A DNA stretch of 52,241 bases, taken from an uncultured Azohydromonas sp. (GTDB taxonomy: Bacteria; Pseudomonadota; Gammaproteobacteria; Burkholderiales; Burkholderiaceae_C). Below, one piece after another: positions 24,384 through 32,427 of the stretch (the first letter of the stretch is position 1; every line of letters begins with the position of its first letter). Location: contig NZ_CALAOH010000215.1 in the NCBI RefSeq assembly GCF_937926365.1, forward strand, positions 1-52,241, in the 5' to 3' direction. Below the pieces are notes generated by a model. That model was not told where the DNA came from and made no database searches. It saw only the letters and a list, made by a program, of their open reading frames with translations. The translations under genes and the position numbers were made by a program.

Positions 24384-24780
24384 GCCGGGGAACACCAGGC
24401 GTTCATCGTGGAAGTCAAAGCCTCGGCCGCACCAGGAGCACGCATGCAGCACCGCAGGAAAGCTTCCCGGCCGGCCTGGTCAGTCCGGGCAGGCATACCC
24501 CTGCCGCCTGCCATGATATTCGACGGCGCCCACGGGTCAGGATGCAGGCGCACCCGGCAGCGACAGCCACAGCGACCCGCCAGCGCGCGTGTTGCTTCCT
24601 CCGCGACACCGCGCCGGACGCGAGCCCTGCGGGGTCGTGTGGCCGCAGGGCATCACGGCCTTGGCCAGCCACCGTGCAGTCCCGTGCGCCGTTGCGCGGC
24701 CTGGGCCATCAGGGGCACGGGGACAGACGGTGCAGCGGGCGGCGGCAGCGCCATGACCAAGGCCGTGACCGCCACGACCG
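24384..24780. other. No gene recognised
   Basis: These 397 bp upstream of the methyltransferase-HNH gene presumably contain its promoter. Overlapping frames on both strands are Ala/Arg-rich shadows without motifs. Confidence 0.5.
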
Positions 24781-25044
24781 TCAGCCGCGCCAGGCTGACA
24801 TCAGTGCGGCCAAGGCGTCCCTGTAAAGCCGGACGCGCCAGTTCCGGCGCATGTAGCGCGGCGCCTTGCCGTGAAACGCGGGCACCTGCTGCACGCCCAG
24901 CAAGTAGCCGCGCACCTCCTCGTTGACGGTGACGGAGGCCAGGATGTGTCCGTGCTTGTCCACAGCGTGAATGATGGTTCCGCGCCAGTCGTCCTCAGCA
25001 AACCAGTGCGGTGGCAGCGCGACAGGGAGCCTGGAAGTCGTCAT
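24781..25044 (-). CDS. Small hypothetical protein
   Basis: The 87-residue frame starts MTTSRLPVALPPHWFAEDDW and contains GTIIHAVDKHGHILASVTVN and VRGYLLGVQQVPAFHGKAPR, a strand-rich pattern with a basic C-terminus (RRNWRVRLYRDALAAL). A longer start at 25122 (MRFGIERFAQAQ) is possible. No family is recognised. The codon pattern supports coding. Confidence 0.6.
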   Translation of the reverse strand: MTTSRLPVALPPHWFAEDDWRGTIIHAVDKHGHILASVTVNEEVRGYLLGVQQVPAFHGKAPRYMRRNWRVRLYRDALAALMSAWRG

Positions 25045-25405
25045 GCGAAGCCGCGGCCGGCGCACCGGGCCGGCTTGGTCGGCGAGCTGCGCCTGTGCAA
25101 AGCGCTCGATGCCAAAGCGCATGGTGCTGCGACGGTCGATGTGCCCGTAGCGGGGTCGCTCCCATGCGGTGCATCCAACCGTCGTGGATGCGCACGCCGC
25201 TGCGGCACAGCCGGTCCACGACCGCCTTTCATCTGGCTGGTGTCCACGGGCCTGCACGAGGTGGCGTGAACGTCACGGTCAAGCGGCTGGTTGTCACGGC
25301 ACGGGAGATGGCGAGGGACTGGCAGCGCGTCGAGGATTCATCGCGCAAGCTGGCGCAGCAGGTCCGTTCAACGGACCGCCCAGCCTGCACACGCGCCGGG
25401 CCGCG
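25045..25405. other. No gene recognised
   Basis: About 360 bp between a small hypothetical gene and the ATPase. Only shadow frames are present, apart from the possible 5' extension of the 24781-25044 gene to 25122. Confidence 0.45.
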
Positions 25406-26581
25406 TCAACCGGCGCTGGGCAATGCCTGCGCCACATCCCACACCGGCAGCACGTCCACCTTCTCGGACAGCGGGTAGCGCCGGGGCACCGGTGCCAGGA
25501 CAAAGGCACGTTCGAGCTGCAGGTCATCGATGGCCTGCCAGAAGCCCCGGCTGGGCTTGGGCGCCGACGAGAACTTGATCTCCACGCCGGTGCGCCGCCC
25601 CCGGTGCTCGATCACCAGGTCGAGCTCGGCGCCTGCAGCCGTGCGGTAGAAGCCCAGTTGCGCATCCGCGGGCAACTGCGTGGCCACCTGTTCGACCACG
25701 AACCCTTCCCACGAGGCGCCGGCCACGGGGTGCCCCTGCAGGTCGCGCACCGTCGCCAGGCCCAGCAAGGCGTGCAGGATGCCGCTGTCGCGCAGGTAGA
25801 CCTTGGGGGACTTCACCAGGCGCTTGCCGACGTTGGCCAGGAAGGGCTCCAGGCGCCGCACCATCAGCGTGTCCACCAGCAGGTCGAGGTAGCGCGCCAC
25901 GGTGGTGTGCGCGGCGCCGCCCAGCGCCACGCCGAGCTGCGACGCATTGAAGAGCTGGCCCTGGACGTGCGCGAGCATCGTCCAGAACCGCCGCAGGGTT
26001 TCCGCGGGCACGCGCACGCCCATCCCGGGCAGGTCGCGCTGCAGGAAGGTGCGGATGAAGTCCTGGCGCCACACGTAAGCGGCCTCGTCGTCTGCGGCGA
26101 GGTGGCTCAGCGGGAAGCCGCCTCGCAGCCACAGCGACTGCAGTGCGCCCAGGTCCGGCGCAGCGGCGTCCAGCACCTCGGCCACGGCCAGCGGCGCCAG
26201 CTCCAGGTACGCGATCCGGCCCGCCAGCGATTCGCTCGTCTGCCGCAGCAACTCTCCCGACGCCGAGCCCAGCAGCAGAAACCGCCCGGGCCGCCGGTCG
26301 GCGTCGATCTCGGGACGCAGCGCCGAGAACAACTCCGGCACGAACTGCACCTCGTCGATGACCACGAACCGGTCACGGTGCGCGGCCAGGAACAGCTGCG
26401 GCTGCGCCAGCGCCGCGCGGTCCGAGGCGAGCTCCATGTCCAGCACCAGTGCACCGGGCCGGTTGGCGGCCAGCTCGCGCGCCAAGGTGGTCTTGCCCAC
26501 CTGGCGGGGTCCCAGCAATGCCACGGCCGGCGACTGCTCCAGGCGCCGCTGGGCCAGTGCCTGCAATTTGCGTTTTATCAT
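25406..26581 (-). CDS. AAA_14/DUF4143 family ATPase
   Basis: The 391-residue protein has Walker A LLGPRQVGKTTLAR (about 22-35), a Walker B-like RFVVIDEVQFVPEL (about 71-84) and RFLLLGSASGELLR, which define the AAA_14 domain. The C-terminal half is DUF4143, with SGILHALLGL, WEGFVVEQVATQL, FYRTAAGAELDLVIEHRGR and GVEIKFSSAPK; the last pair has the D-x(n)-E-x-K form of a PD-(D/E)XK fold. The function of this widespread family is not established. It is often found in accessory regions. Its start codon lies inside one arm of a 41-bp interrupted palindrome, suggesting autoregulation. Confidence 0.88.
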   Translation of the reverse strand: MIKRKLQALAQRRLEQSPAVALLGPRQVGKTTLARELAANRPGALVLDMELASDRAALAQPQLFLAAHRDRFVVIDEVQFVPELFSALRPEIDADRRPGRFLLLGSASGELLRQTSESLAGRIAYLELAPLAVAEVLDAAAPDLGALQSLWLRGGFPLSHLAADDEAAYVWRQDFIRTFLQRDLPGMGVRVPAETLRRFWTMLAHVQGQLFNASQLGVALGGAAHTTVARYLDLLVDTLMVRRLEPFLANVGKRLVKSPKVYLRDSGILHALLGLATVRDLQGHPVAGASWEGFVVEQVATQLPADAQLGFYRTAAGAELDLVIEHRGRRTGVEIKFSSAPKPSRGFWQAIDDLQLERAFVLAPVPRRYPLSEKVDVLPVWDVAQALPSAG

Positions 26582-26620
26582 CCTTGCATTTTGAGCGACT
26601 GTCGCTCAATTTCCAAGGAT
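26580..26620. promoter_or_regulatory. 41-bp interrupted palindrome overlapping the ATPase start codon
   Basis: The structure is exactly symmetric about 26600. Outer arms are ATCCTTG (26580-26586) and CAAGGAT (26614-26620). Inner arms are TTGAGCGAC (26591-26599) and GTCGCTCAA (26601-26609). The four bases between the arms are not symmetric. It overlaps the ATG of the DUF4143 ATPase gene on the minus strand and follows the 26636-27301 gene. An operator for a dimeric repressor or an RNA hairpin hiding the start codon both fit. A terminator is less likely because no U tract follows. Confidence 0.65.
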
Positions 26621-26635
26621 GTAAGCGGCCACGAT

Positions 26636-27301
26636 TCAGTGTGCCGGCGCACTGTCGATGATCTCGGCGAGGTCCCAGGCCTGGATCGCTTTGGGCGGAG
26701 GATGGTTGGTCACCGCAATGCCGATGCGGCTCACGCGCGTCATCACGCGCAGCTCGCCGATCCCCATGTTCAGCAGGACGTCGGCGACCAGGGCGCCGGG
26801 GAGGCCTTGGTCCATCTCGGTCACGGCCGAGCTCGGCACGAAGCACGCCACATCGAAGGTGCCGGGCACGTTGGTGCTGGGCTCGGCCATGAATCGCACC
26901 TGCTGGACCGGGATCTCCTGGCCGAGGATTTCCAGCGAGGCCAGCTCGCTCGCCATTTCCTTCGGCGCCGGCGGCGCGAACGCGCAGACCTGGATGCGAG
27001 GCGGCATTGCCGGCGCCACGGCCACGAGCGCCTGCACCGCCTCGATGCCGTCGGGATCGTGGTTGCAGCTGATGGCGATGCGCAGCACGGCGCTGTCACA
27101 GGCGGGCACCTGGTCCACCTCGACGGTCAGCAGTGGGTCGATGTCGGCGGCGGCGTCGCGCAGCGTCTGCACGACCCGGCCGATGCGCTGGAGGCCGTCC
27201 TGGAGCCCGTGCTCGGCGGGCGATGCATCCAGCAGCTCACACAGCGTTGCCGCGCCGTCCACCACGATTTGCCAAAAGTCGTGTGCCTTGTCTTGGTCCA
27301 T
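26636..27301 (-). CDS. Hypothetical protein
   Basis: The 221-residue protein begins MDQDKAHDFWQIVVDGAATL. It has an N-terminal helical part followed by strand-rich segments (LLTVEVDQVPACDSAVLRIA, PPRIQVCAFAPPAPKEM, STNVPGTFDVACFVPSS) and ends with VLLNMGIGELRVMTRVSRIG. It has no signal peptide, membrane segment or recognised motif. It reads in the same direction as the ATPase, 54 bp upstream across the palindrome, so the two may share transcription. The function is unknown. Confidence 0.7.
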   Translation of the reverse strand: MDQDKAHDFWQIVVDGAATLCELLDASPAEHGLQDGLQRIGRVVQTLRDAAADIDPLLTVEVDQVPACDSAVLRIAISCNHDPDGIEAVQALVAVAPAMPPRIQVCAFAPPAPKEMASELASLEILGQEIPVQQVRFMAEPSTNVPGTFDVACFVPSSAVTEMDQGLPGALVADVLLNMGIGELRVMTRVSRIGIAVTNHPPPKAIQAWDLAEIIDSAPAH

Positions 27302-27391
27302 AGCCTGTTGTCGTCAGGGATCGAGTCTGAGCAGCCGGGGAGCACGCCCATGGACGAAATGATGCCTGCCGCGGCGTGGCACTCTTGGGGC

Positions 27392-27850
27392 ATGCCAGAC
27401 GCTTTCGATCCCCGGCCGCCGCAGGAGTTGCTTGCCTTCTACGACCGTTTCTCGGCGCGGTTCCGCTCGCCCGGTGTTCGCCTGCGCGGTTACAGGCTGA
27501 GGTGGCTTGCCTTTCGCAACGAGGATCTGGACCGGGGCATCGAGCGCGCGGTGCTGGACTTGGCTTGGGGTGATGAGTCGGTCACCGCGCAAGCCGAGTT
27601 CGTCGCGCGCGCCCGCGAGGAAGTCCAGGAGGGCTGCGCGCTGACCTTTGTGGAGGTCGGGCTCAGGAGGTCTCTGCTGTGCGGAAATGGTGAGCCGCTG
27701 GCGCCGGCGACGGTGGTGCTGGCGATCTCGATGTGGCGCTCTGGCCACCCCTGTGGCCTTATCGGGCGCATTGGACTGGATGCCGAGGGCCGGCCCATGG
27801 GTTCGGCGCAGGCGCCGTTGCCGCTGGTGCGCTTGGGTGGCTGGGCCTGA
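27392..27850 (+). CDS. Conserved hypothetical protein, paralogue of 9735-10199
   Basis: The 152-residue protein starts MPDAFDPRPPQELLAFYDRF. It shares the pattern LxxFYxRxSxRxxxPGVxLR, G-ERAV-D, ATVVLAIxxW and GRIxLDxxGxP with the gene at 9735-10199, over its whole length. It looks soluble, with alternating strand and helix. No domain is recognised. It stands alone between a minus-strand and a plus-strand block. Confidence 0.75.
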   Translation: MPDAFDPRPPQELLAFYDRFSARFRSPGVRLRGYRLRWLAFRNEDLDRGIERAVLDLAWGDESVTAQAEFVARAREEVQEGCALTFVEVGLRRSLLCGNGEPLAPATVVLAISMWRSGHPCGLIGRIGLDAEGRPMGSAQAPLPLVRLGGWA

Positions 27851-28093
27851 AGTTCTGTGCCACTTCTGGTGGTGCCATGCCGGGTCGTCGACCAGGAGAT
27901 CGAACAAGCCGCACCCGGGCTCTGCGCGCGGCGGGGGTAGCAGATTCGTCAGCCAGCAACTTCCGCTGAGTCTGCTGTACTGTCGACCTGCCTCCAGGCC
28001 GCTTGCGCGGCGAGCCCGATGTACTGATTGGATTTAGCGGCGCTCGTGAAGCGGCGCCTTGCCCCGTGTATGCGCGGGCGACGGGGGAATTCC

Positions 28094-29368
28094 ATGAACA
28101 CCAACGCCCACAACGGCTTTGCCTAGCGGCTCGGGCCTGGTCATATCACCGGCGCGGCGGACGACGACCCCAGCGGCATCGCCACGTACTCCCAGGCCGG
28201 TTCGCAGTTCGGATTCGGCTTGGTGTGGACGCTGCTGCTGACCACGCCGCTGATGATCGGCATCCAGATGCTCTCGGCGCGCATCGGCTGGGTCACTGGT
28301 CAGGGGCTGGCCGCCAACATCGCCCGCGTGTGCCCACGCTGGCTCACGCTGGCGCTCGTGAGCTTGCTGGTGGTGGCCAACACGATCAACATCGCCGCCG
28401 ACATCGGCGCCATGGCCGAGGCGGTGCGGCTGCTGGTGGGCGGTCCTCACCTGGTCTACATCGTGGCCGCCGGCGCGCTGTGCATCCTGGGCCAGGTGTA
28501 CTTTTCCTACGAGCGCACGGTGCGCGTGCTCAAGTGGCTGACGCTGGCGCTGTTCGCCTACGTGGCGGTCGTCATGTCGGTGCAGGTGCCCTGGCGCGAG
28601 GCGATCCAGGCGTCGCTGCGGCCCTGGGCGGTCGTGCCGGCGGGCACGACCGCCGCTGACTACGCGGGCATGGTGGTGGCCGTGCTGGGCACGACCATCA
28701 GCCCGTACCTGTTCTTCTGGCAGGCCGCGCAGGAGGTGGAGGACAACCACCGCCGTCCCGAGGCGACAAGGTTGCGGGATCACCCGGCCTACGCGGCCGA
28801 GCACTTGGCGCGTATCAAGCAGGACACCTATGTCGGCATGCTGCTGTCCAACGCGGTGGCGCTTTGCATCGTGGTGGCCACTGCGGTGACGCTGCACCAG
28901 CACGGCATCACGCGCATCCAGACCTCGGCGCAGGCGGCCGAGGCGCTGCGCCCAGTGGCCGGCGAGTTCGCCTTTGCCGTCTTCGCGCTCGGCATCATCG
29001 GCACCGGCCTGCTGGCGGTGCCCGTGCTCGCGGGCTCGGCGGCCTACGCCGTCAGCGAGCTCTTCGGGTGGAAGGCGGGCCTGTCCCGCGGCTTCCGCGA
29101 GGCGCGGGGCTTCTACGCCATCATCGTGGCGGCCACGGGCATTGGCACCGTCATGAGCGTGTTCGAGGTCGATCCGATCCGCGCGCTGGTGTGGAGCGCC
29201 ATCGTCAACGGCGTCATCTCGGTCCCGATCATGGTCACGATGATGTGGATCGGGCAGTCCCGCCGTCTCATGGGCGAGCTCACGATGAGCCGGCGGCATC
29301 GCGTTTTCGGCTGGGCCGCCACGGGCGTGATGGCTGCCGCCGTGGCGGTCATGGTGCTCACGAGTTGA
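28094..29368 (+). pseudogene. Nramp-family metal transporter with an in-frame amber codon
   Basis: From ATG 28094 the frame reads MNTNAHNGFA, TAG (28124-28126), then RLGPGHITGAADDDPSGIAT and on without further stops to 29368. Transmembrane helix 1 carries DDDPSGIATYSQ, the position of the Nramp DPGN metal-binding motif. About eleven hydrophobic helices follow (MIGIQMLSARIGWVTGQGLA, LTLALVSLLVVANTINIA, and others). The family transports Mn, Fe or related divalent ions with protons, and the divergent DPSG motif leaves the substrate open. Only translation from GTG 28220, which skips helix 1, or amber suppression would give product. It is probably a recent pseudogene. Confidence 0.8.
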
Positions 29369-29441
29369 TGCCCTGCACTGCCCTTGGATGCCACCGGTAC
29401 CGGTGCGCCAAGACGCACATCGTCCAGCACAGCCAGGCCGA

Positions 29442-30043
29442 CTACAGCGTGTGGCTGGGGAAATGCGCGCCCCGTACCAGCTGGGTCCAGCTCGTGAGGA
29501 GCCCGACGCCGAGCACAGCGCACAGCAGCCGGCGCGCACGCCGCGGCCGGTGTCCGCGCCAGAGGAAATACTGGCTCAGGAAAGCAAAGTCCGAAGCCGC
29601 GTGCGCGGAAGGGACGCAGTGGCCCGGCCCGGCGTCGCGCCCGCCCCAGGCCCAGTGCGGCACGTAGGCCACCGTACCGTGCCGCCGAACTCGGCCAGGT
29701 CCCAGGGACAACTGGCATGGCTCAGCCGTCTGAGGCCCAGCACCAGCAGCATGGCCGCCAGGCTCACGCCCAGCCAATACAGGCGCTCGCCTCGGGAAGG
29801 GCCTTCTTTCCTGGAACGCACAGCGCCGGTGGCCAGCAGTGCGAAGGCTGGCCATGCCAGGTTGCGTCCGCCCTCGTGCAGCACGATGCTGGTCGTCCAG
29901 GCATCCCGCAGCGCGAAGCCGGCGCTGCTTCCATAGTGGCGCGCCACGGGAAGGTCCCAGCCGCCGGTGTCCCAGGCCACCAGCAGCCCCAGGGCCATCA
30001 GCGCCACCGCGGCGTCCTGCCGGAAGAAGCTCGAGCGATCCAT
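29442..30043 (-). pseudogene. Decayed PAP2-family phosphatase, paralogue of 35881-36582
   Basis: From ATG 30043 the frame matches the intact PAP2 gene at 35881-36582 (for example RLYWLGVSLAAMLLVLGLRR and SCPWDLAEFGG). A 5-bp tandem duplication (ACCGTACCGT on the plus strand, 29671-29680) shifts the frame. The original frame then continues as VAYVPHWAWGGRDAGPGHCV, PSAHAA and LVRGAHFPSHTL and ends at a TAG (29442-29444) where the intact copy has Trp, with SAWLCW following. The catalytic PSGH motif reads PSAH. Three independent lesions make this a clear pseudogene. Confidence 0.88.
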
Positions 30044-30073
30044 GTCGTCCTGGCGAACCTGTAACCGAATCCG

Positions 30074-30952
30074 TCAGGTCGTTGCCGGCCGGGCCGGCAT
30101 GCGGCTGCCGTCCAGTACGTGCGACAGGCGCTCCACGCGCAACCCGTGCTGCAGCAGCAGTGCGCCAAAGCGTTCGCCGCCCAGCACGCCGTACTCCTGG
30201 TGCCGGGCCGCGCCGATCGGGTCTGTTGCCGGCGCGGCGACGGCCGGGTGGCACATCAGCAAATCCCCATGGCGCGCCTGCGCGCACCAGGCCGCCAAGC
30301 GCTGGGCATAGGCCTCGGCCGTGCCGCTGAAGCCGTAGACGCCCAGCAGGTGGACGTTCATCGGCAGTCCCACCGAGCGTGCGAGCCCGCGCAGCCGCCG
30401 CGCGCCCAGCGTGGCGATCAGTCGCTGCTTGCGATGGTCGGCCGCCGCAGGGCCCGCCAGCGCCAGCCCGGATGACGGCTGGGTGTCCCGCAGCCAGGGC
30501 TGCTGACGCGGATAGCGCCGCACCAGTTCCGCGAGTAGGGCTTCGCGAACGCCGGGCAACTGGTGCACGTGCTGGTGGCCATCCACGTGGTCGGGCGCGG
30601 CACCGACGCCATCCTCGAAGGCATCGAGCTGGGCCTGGATCTCGTCACGCAGCACTCGGGCGTCCAGGCGCCGCAGGTAGGCCGCAGCGATGAAGAGCGC
30701 CAGGCCGCGGTGCAGCGCACCGCCGCCGGCCTGCGTGAAATCCAGATGCAGCCCAAGGTCCGCCTGCGCCGACACGCTTGCCAGCGCGGACGCTGCTGCG
30801 CGCCAGCCCGGCGCGCGCGTCATGCAGCTGATGGCCGACACTCGCTCCTGCGCCGCCAGACGCAGCGCGGCCAGGTCGATTGCGGCGTCGAGCCCGAAGT
30901 CATCGACGCATACCCCGATGGGCACCGCGCCCGCCAGCGTGTCGTCGCTCAT
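30074..30952 (-). CDS. ChbG/HpnK (YdjC-like) carbohydrate deacetylase
   Basis: The 292-residue protein has the family's metal-site motifs: VCVDDFGLDAAID (Asp-Asp, about 15), DLGLHLDFTQAG (His, about 66), and DHVDGHQHVHQLPGVREALL (HxxxH-type, about 118). ChbG/HpnK proteins remove acetyl groups from N-acetylated sugars, including lipid-linked ones. It is the last gene of a four-gene ATGA-coupled operon with GtrA-, ArnC- and ArnT-like proteins, which suggests deformylase/deacetylase action on a polyprenyl-linked sugar, comparable to ArnD. That is inferred from context. ATG 30952 overlaps the preceding stop. Confidence 0.87.
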   Translation of the reverse strand: MSDDTLAGAVPIGVCVDDFGLDAAIDLAALRLAAQERVSAISCMTRAPGWRAAASALASVSAQADLGLHLDFTQAGGGALHRGLALFIAAAYLRRLDARVLRDEIQAQLDAFEDGVGAAPDHVDGHQHVHQLPGVREALLAELVRRYPRQQPWLRDTQPSSGLALAGPAAADHRKQRLIATLGARRLRGLARSVGLPMNVHLLGVYGFSGTAEAYAQRLAAWCAQARHGDLLMCHPAVAAPATDPIGAARHQEYGVLGGERFGALLLQHGLRVERLSHVLDGSRMPARPATT

Positions 30953-32427
30953 GGCGCCACGCCGGGTTGGGGCGCCGGCCCGGCGCTCAGCTGTACCAGC
31001 ACCACGTCGCCGAAGCGGCCCTCGATGCGGCTGACGTCGAAGCCCACGGCGCGCAGCGTGTCCAGCGCATCGGCGCGCACCGCCACGAAGGCTCCCGCGC
31101 TGGCAAGGGCCGGCGGGATGTCGGCAGCCCGCTCGACGTGGCGGGCCTGATTGCGGCTGTAGAAGGCCGCGGAGAAAGCGCGTCCGCCGACGAAGATGAG
31201 CGGCTGCCCTGACGGATGCAGCGCCTCGTAGGCCCGCACCACCGGGCGCGCGGAGGCGGCCTCGATGGCGCCGCTGGCCCGGCCCGCGATGCCGCCGGCC
31301 AGCGCCAGGCCCAGCGAGATCACGAGCCCGGCGGCGGCCCAGCGCTCGGCCCGCAGCGGCTGGCGCACCCACCAGCCCGCGATCAGCAGCGCCACGGCCG
31401 GCAGCGCGGGCAGCGGGTATGTCCAGATGATGTTGCGCGCGGGCGTGAAGAACAGCAGCGGCACCAGCGCCCACAGCAGCAGGTACGCGTCCCACTCGCG
31501 CGCGTCCGCGGCGCGCGACTGCACCGGCTGCCCGCGCCCGCGCCAGGCCGCCAGCGGCAGCAGCAGCGTCCAAGGCAGCAGCGCCGCGGCGGCGAACAGC
31601 CAGATGGTGCCCGGCGCGTAGCGGTGCGCGGTGCCGTACAGGTCGCCCTGCCAGCCGGGCGTGACGAAGCGGTGCCAGTGCTCGCCCATGATGAAGTAGG
31701 CCAGGAAGCCCGGCGTGCGCCGCTCGGCCAGCCCGTACCATGGCAGCGCCAGCACCAGCGTCAGCACGGCGCCGCGCAGCCACGGCAGGGACTGCCACAC
31801 CCGGCGCCAGCGCCGCATCAGCGCCGTCCACAGCAGCAGCGGCGCGCCGGCCAGCACCAGCGCCAGCGGCCCCTTGGCCAACAGCCCCAACGCCAGGCCG
31901 ACGAAGAACAGCCAGCCCGCACGCGTGCGTATCGCATCCTCGGGCGCATGCAGCGCCAGCCAGAACGCGTGCAGGCACAGCGTGGTGCCCAGCACCAGCG
32001 CGCCGTCGGTCATCACCGCCCCGGCAGAGACCCAGAACAGCACCGAGCCCACCAGCACCGCCAGGGCCAGCCACGCCGTGCGGGCGTCACGGCGCCGGCC
32101 CAGGTCCCACGCCAGCGCGGCGATCAGCGCCGCGCACAGGAAGTGCGGCAGCCGCGCCGCCAGCTCGTTGACCCCCAGCAGCCTGAAGCTGCCCGCAGTC
32201 AGCCAGAACGACAGTGGCGGCTTGCCCCAGAACGGCACGCCCTCGGCATGCCAGGGCGTGATCCAGTCGCCCAGCTCGGCCATCTTGCGGCCGATCTCGC
32301 CGTAGCGGGCCTCGGTCGTGTCCATCAGCGGCAGCAGCACCATGGCGGCCAGCCGCGCCAGCGCCAGTGCCGCCAGCAGCAGTGCCAGGCCCGGCGCAGA
32401 CGACAAACCGCCGCGCGGCAGCTTCAT
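30949..32427 (-). CDS. ArnT-like glycosyltransferase (GT-C, PMT family)
   Basis: The 492-residue integral membrane protein has an N-terminal helix, then DTTEARYGEIGRKMAELGDW and GVPFWGKPPLSFWL (about 34-72), the acidic first-loop motif of ArnT/PMT transferases that take sugar from undecaprenyl phosphate. About eleven hydrophobic segments follow, and a small C-terminal soluble domain (PLIFVGGRAFSAAFYSRNQA). It probably adds a sugar to lipid A or another surface lipid in the periplasm. ATG 32427 is chosen because it overlaps the stop of the GT2 gene (ATGA). A longer frame upstream is a shadow of that gene. Confidence 0.88.
   Translation of the reverse strand: MKLPRGGLSSAPGLALLLAALALARLAAMVLLPLMDTTEARYGEIGRKMAELGDWITPWHAEGVPFWGKPPLSFWLTAGSFRLLGVNELAARLPHFLCAALIAALAWDLGRRRDARTAWLALAVLVGSVLFWVSAGAVMTDGALVLGTTLCLHAFWLALHAPEDAIRTRAGWLFFVGLALGLLAKGPLALVLAGAPLLLWTALMRRWRRVWQSLPWLRGAVLTLVLALPWYGLAERRTPGFLAYFIMGEHWHRFVTPGWQGDLYGTAHRYAPGTIWLFAAAALLPWTLLLPLAAWRGRGQPVQSRAADAREWDAYLLLWALVPLLFFTPARNIIWTYPLPALPAVALLIAGWWVRQPLRAERWAAAGLVISLGLALAGGIAGRASGAIEAASARPVVRAYEALHPSGQPLIFVGGRAFSAAFYSRNQARHVERAADIPPALASAGAFVAVRADALDTLRAVGFDVSRIEGRFGDVVLVQLSAGPAPQPGVAP

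Noticed and set aside
25169..27850. 893-codon plus-strand frame across the ATPase and neighbouring genes
   Set aside because: It is the shadow of minus-strand genes in high-GC DNA. Only its last 152 codons (from 27392) match a real protein with a paralogue.
29671..29680. Programmed frameshift in the PAP2 copy
   Set aside because: The shift is caused by a plain 5-bp tandem duplication, and the gene also has a catalytic-motif change and an amber codon, so it is decayed.
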